DNA from: Paremcibacter congregatus
GTDB taxonomy: Bacteria > Pseudomonadota > Alphaproteobacteria > Sphingomonadales > Emcibacteraceae
DNA: 64,000 nucleotides
Assembly: GCF_006385135.1 (NCBI RefSeq)
Contig: NZ_CP041025.1
Coordinates: 3,379,501 to 3,443,500 of the forward strand
Direction: 5' to 3'
Under the pieces are notes generated by a model, which had not been told where the DNA came from, did no database searches, and saw only the letters and a list, made by a program, of their open reading frames with translations. Made by a program: the position numbers and the translations under genes. Below, one piece after another: positions 62,606 through 64,000 of the stretch (positions within the stretch are counted from its first letter, which is position 1; each line of letters starts with the position of its first letter).

Positions 62606-64000
62606 TCATTCTGTAATGATACGCCTCGTAATAAGTTGACCTGGGCGAGCACCTGTCGCTTGACCATCCTGAAATACCAGTTTTCCATTCACCCAAACCA
62701 TAGCGACACCTTCTGACAATTTTGACATGTCTCTAAAATTAGCACGATCTATAATAGTTTTAGGATCAAACAAAACCATATCAGCAGAATATCCTGGTTT
62801 TATTTTACCTCGATCAGAGAACCCCATATGATGTGCTGCGAGTGATGTCATCTTCCGAACCGCTTCTTCGATACTCATGATTTTGTCGTTTCTTACATAT
62901 TTCCCGAGAACCCTAGGATAACTGCCGACCCCTCTAGGGTGACCAATATGTGCTCCGTCCGTACATAAGTTAGTATGTTCCCAATTTAAAAGGGTTACAA
63001 TATCTTCAGAAGTCATACTTCGTCCCATGACGGATTCAGCCACTTGATCACTATTGGGATTGTCTGTCTGCCACTGTTTCGACTGTTTTAACAATGCAAG
63101 GTAAGTATCTATAGGATCTTCACCACGCTCCTTTGCAATTGCTGCCACCGTCTTGCCTTCCAATGATGGATCAGCTGCAAATATAGCCAAAACCAGACCT
63201 TCCGGTGGTGCAAGTTCATCCAACGCAAACTTAACTGCAGACCTGTCATCGAAATTTCGTTCCGGTAACATTACCTCAAGCACAGATGCCCAATATTCAT
63301 AGGGGTAAATATCAGCACTGATTTCAATCCCTTCTGCTCGAGCTGCATTAAGCTTCTCCAATAATTCGGGAGCCCTCCCCCATAAACTCTTCATAGCAAG
63401 TTTTACATGAGAAATTTGAATTGGCATCCCTGTTTTCCGCCCAATGGAAATAATTTCATCAACCGCTTCAAATAAAAATTTGTCTTCACTACGGATATGA
63501 CTGATATATCTTCCATCCTGTTCAGCAGTAATCTGTGCAAGCTGCAAAACTTCACGACGACTTGCGTAAATTCCAGGATCATATTCAAGACCAGTAGACA
63601 ATCCGATTGCCCCTGCTTGCATTTCTTTTTGCAAGAGTGCTTCCATTTTTGACAATTCATCTTCAGTGGACTTTCTCCGATAGTCTTCTCCCAATACAAT
63701 ACCTCTAATTGAGTTATGACCAACATATGAAGCGATATTGACAGCAACAGGGCGTTCACGTCTTTGTTGATAAAATTCTGAAAGTGGATAATTGGAAAAT
63801 CCATCCTGGCCAATAACAATTGTTGTTATTCCTTGGCTGGTAGCAGCAATAACATCACGTTGTTGTTCTATATAAGCGTCATGATGACTATGGGTATCAA
63901 TAAAACCAGGAGCTAATATTAACCCCTTTCCGGCGACAGCAACTTCACTAGGTAATTTGGTCAGTTGTCCTACTTCAACTATCTTACCGGCAAGGATTCT
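62606..64000 (-). CDS. N-acyl-D-amino-acid deacylase (D-aminoacylase), N-terminus outside the window
   Basis: About 464 residues are visible; the frame stays open to the right edge. D-aminoacylase-type amidohydrolase: metal site HSHHD in LILAPGFIDTHSHHDAY, then QAGAIGLSTGLEYDPGIYAS (the typical loop before the catalytic metals), HIRSED, ISHVKL, CTDGAHIGHPRGVGSYPRVLG with the active-site Asp. The C-terminal small beta-domain ends with an amidohydrolase tail (GKIKPGYSADMVLFDP). It releases D-amino acids from N-acyl forms and suits the DgcN/DgcA-type pathway downstream. Confidence 0.85.
   Translation of the reverse strand, partial: RILAGKIVEVGQLTKLPSEVAVAGKGLILAPGFIDTHSHHDAYIEQQRDVIAATSQGITTIVIGQDGFSNYPLSEFYQQRRERPVAVNIASYVGHNSIRGIVLGEDYRRKSTEDELSKMEALLQKEMQAGAIGLSTGLEYDPGIYASRREVLQLAQITAEQDGRYISHIRSEDKFLFEAVDEIISIGRKTGMPIQISHVKLAMKSLWGRAPELLEKLNAARAEGIEISADIYPYEYWASVLEVMLPERNFDDRSAVKFALDELAPPEGLVLAIFAADPSLEGKTVAAIAKERGEDPIDTYLALLKQSKQWQTDNPNSDQVAESVMGRSMTSEDIVTLLNWEHTNLCTDGAHIGHPRGVGSYPRVLGKYVRNDKIMSIEEAVRKMTSLAAHHMGFSDRGKIKPGYSADMVLFDPKTIIDRANFRDMSKLSEGVAMVWVNGKLVFQDGQATGARPGQLITRRIITE

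Larger units (their letters stand above)
44697..64000. mobile_element. AT-rich genomic island, left end (right end outside the window)
   Basis: Base composition drops clearly from the tRNA-Leu fragment onward. The region holds three degraded IS elements, a truncated toxin gene and metabolic cargo. By the orientation of the tRNA fragment the complete tRNA-Leu and probably the integrase lie beyond 64000. No integrase, conjugation or replication gene is visible in this part. Boundary at left is seen in sequence; mobility is inferred. Confidence 0.65.

Noticed and set aside
1-64000. CRISPR arrays, rRNA genes or complete tRNA genes
   Set aside because: No regularly spaced repeats with unique spacers, no rRNA-like sequence and no complete cloverleaf was seen.

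Overview
The window comes from a Gram-negative bacterium, most likely a marine alphaproteobacterium. The inference rests on six TonB-dependent receptors (one with the Caulobacter/Xanthomonas-type N-terminal plug signature), two FecI-type sigma/FecR pairs, a receptor/tryptophan-halogenase-like pair and LacI-controlled sugar uptake through a TonB receptor. The order cannot be fixed from the sequence. By eye, positions 1-44,640 are GC-rich (apart from an AT-rich patch at 13.9-15.2 kb), and everything right of 44,697 is clearly AT-richer. The change coincides with the 3' half of a tRNA-Leu gene, so I read 44,697 to beyond the right edge as a genomic island.

Left part, chromosome-like. 1-6 kb: the end of a PQQ-type sugar dehydrogenase; two MDR oxidoreductases divergent from a Nudix/NrtR-like regulator with a palindromic operator; a small membrane protein; a MarR regulator; a TPR lipoprotein with a transglutaminase-like domain. 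6.3-13 kb: five co-directional enzyme genes (ThDP enzyme, FAD dehydrogenase, LLM flavin monooxygenase, HpcH/HpaI aldolase, class I/II aminotransferase) that look like an unassigned catabolic pathway. 13-18.4 kb: PhnA-like protein, an AT-rich patch with an orphan membrane protein and a broken ORF, a LysR/EamA-transporter divergon with a strong palindrome, and a renalase-like FAD protein. 18.4-27.4 kb: STN-type TonB receptor with its own sigma and FecR genes, then a tryptophan-halogenase-like protein with a second receptor. 27.8-36.3 kb: a GNAT acetyltransferase, then a module of two paralogous TonB receptors around one sigma/FecR pair, closed by a second copy of the last ~60 bp of the GNAT gene. 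36.3-44.6 kb: an alpha-glucobiose utilisation locus (MFS transporter, GH65 phosphorylase, beta-phosphoglucomutase, LacI regulator, TonB receptor) with four matching LacI-type boxes, one at the centre of a perfect 32-bp palindrome.

Right part, island. It starts at the tRNA-Leu(CAA) 3' fragment, followed by a truncated polymorphic-toxin C-terminus with a probable immunity gene, a degenerate IS6-family element, an NhaC antiporter, a class C beta-lactamase-fold lipoprotein, a TonB receptor, and an IS3 element interrupted by a decayed IS256 element. It then carries a class A beta-lactamase-like exported protein with no recognisable general-base Glu, an exported YtcJ-type amidohydrolase, an aminotransferase, a DUF1611 protein (DgcN-like), an Lrp/AsnC regulator, an enolase-superfamily epimerase (DgcA-like) and the bulk of an N-acyl-D-amino-acid deacylase. 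Taken together the cargo looks like a module for taking up and using D-amino-acid-containing peptides or peptidoglycan fragments. That integrated role is inference.
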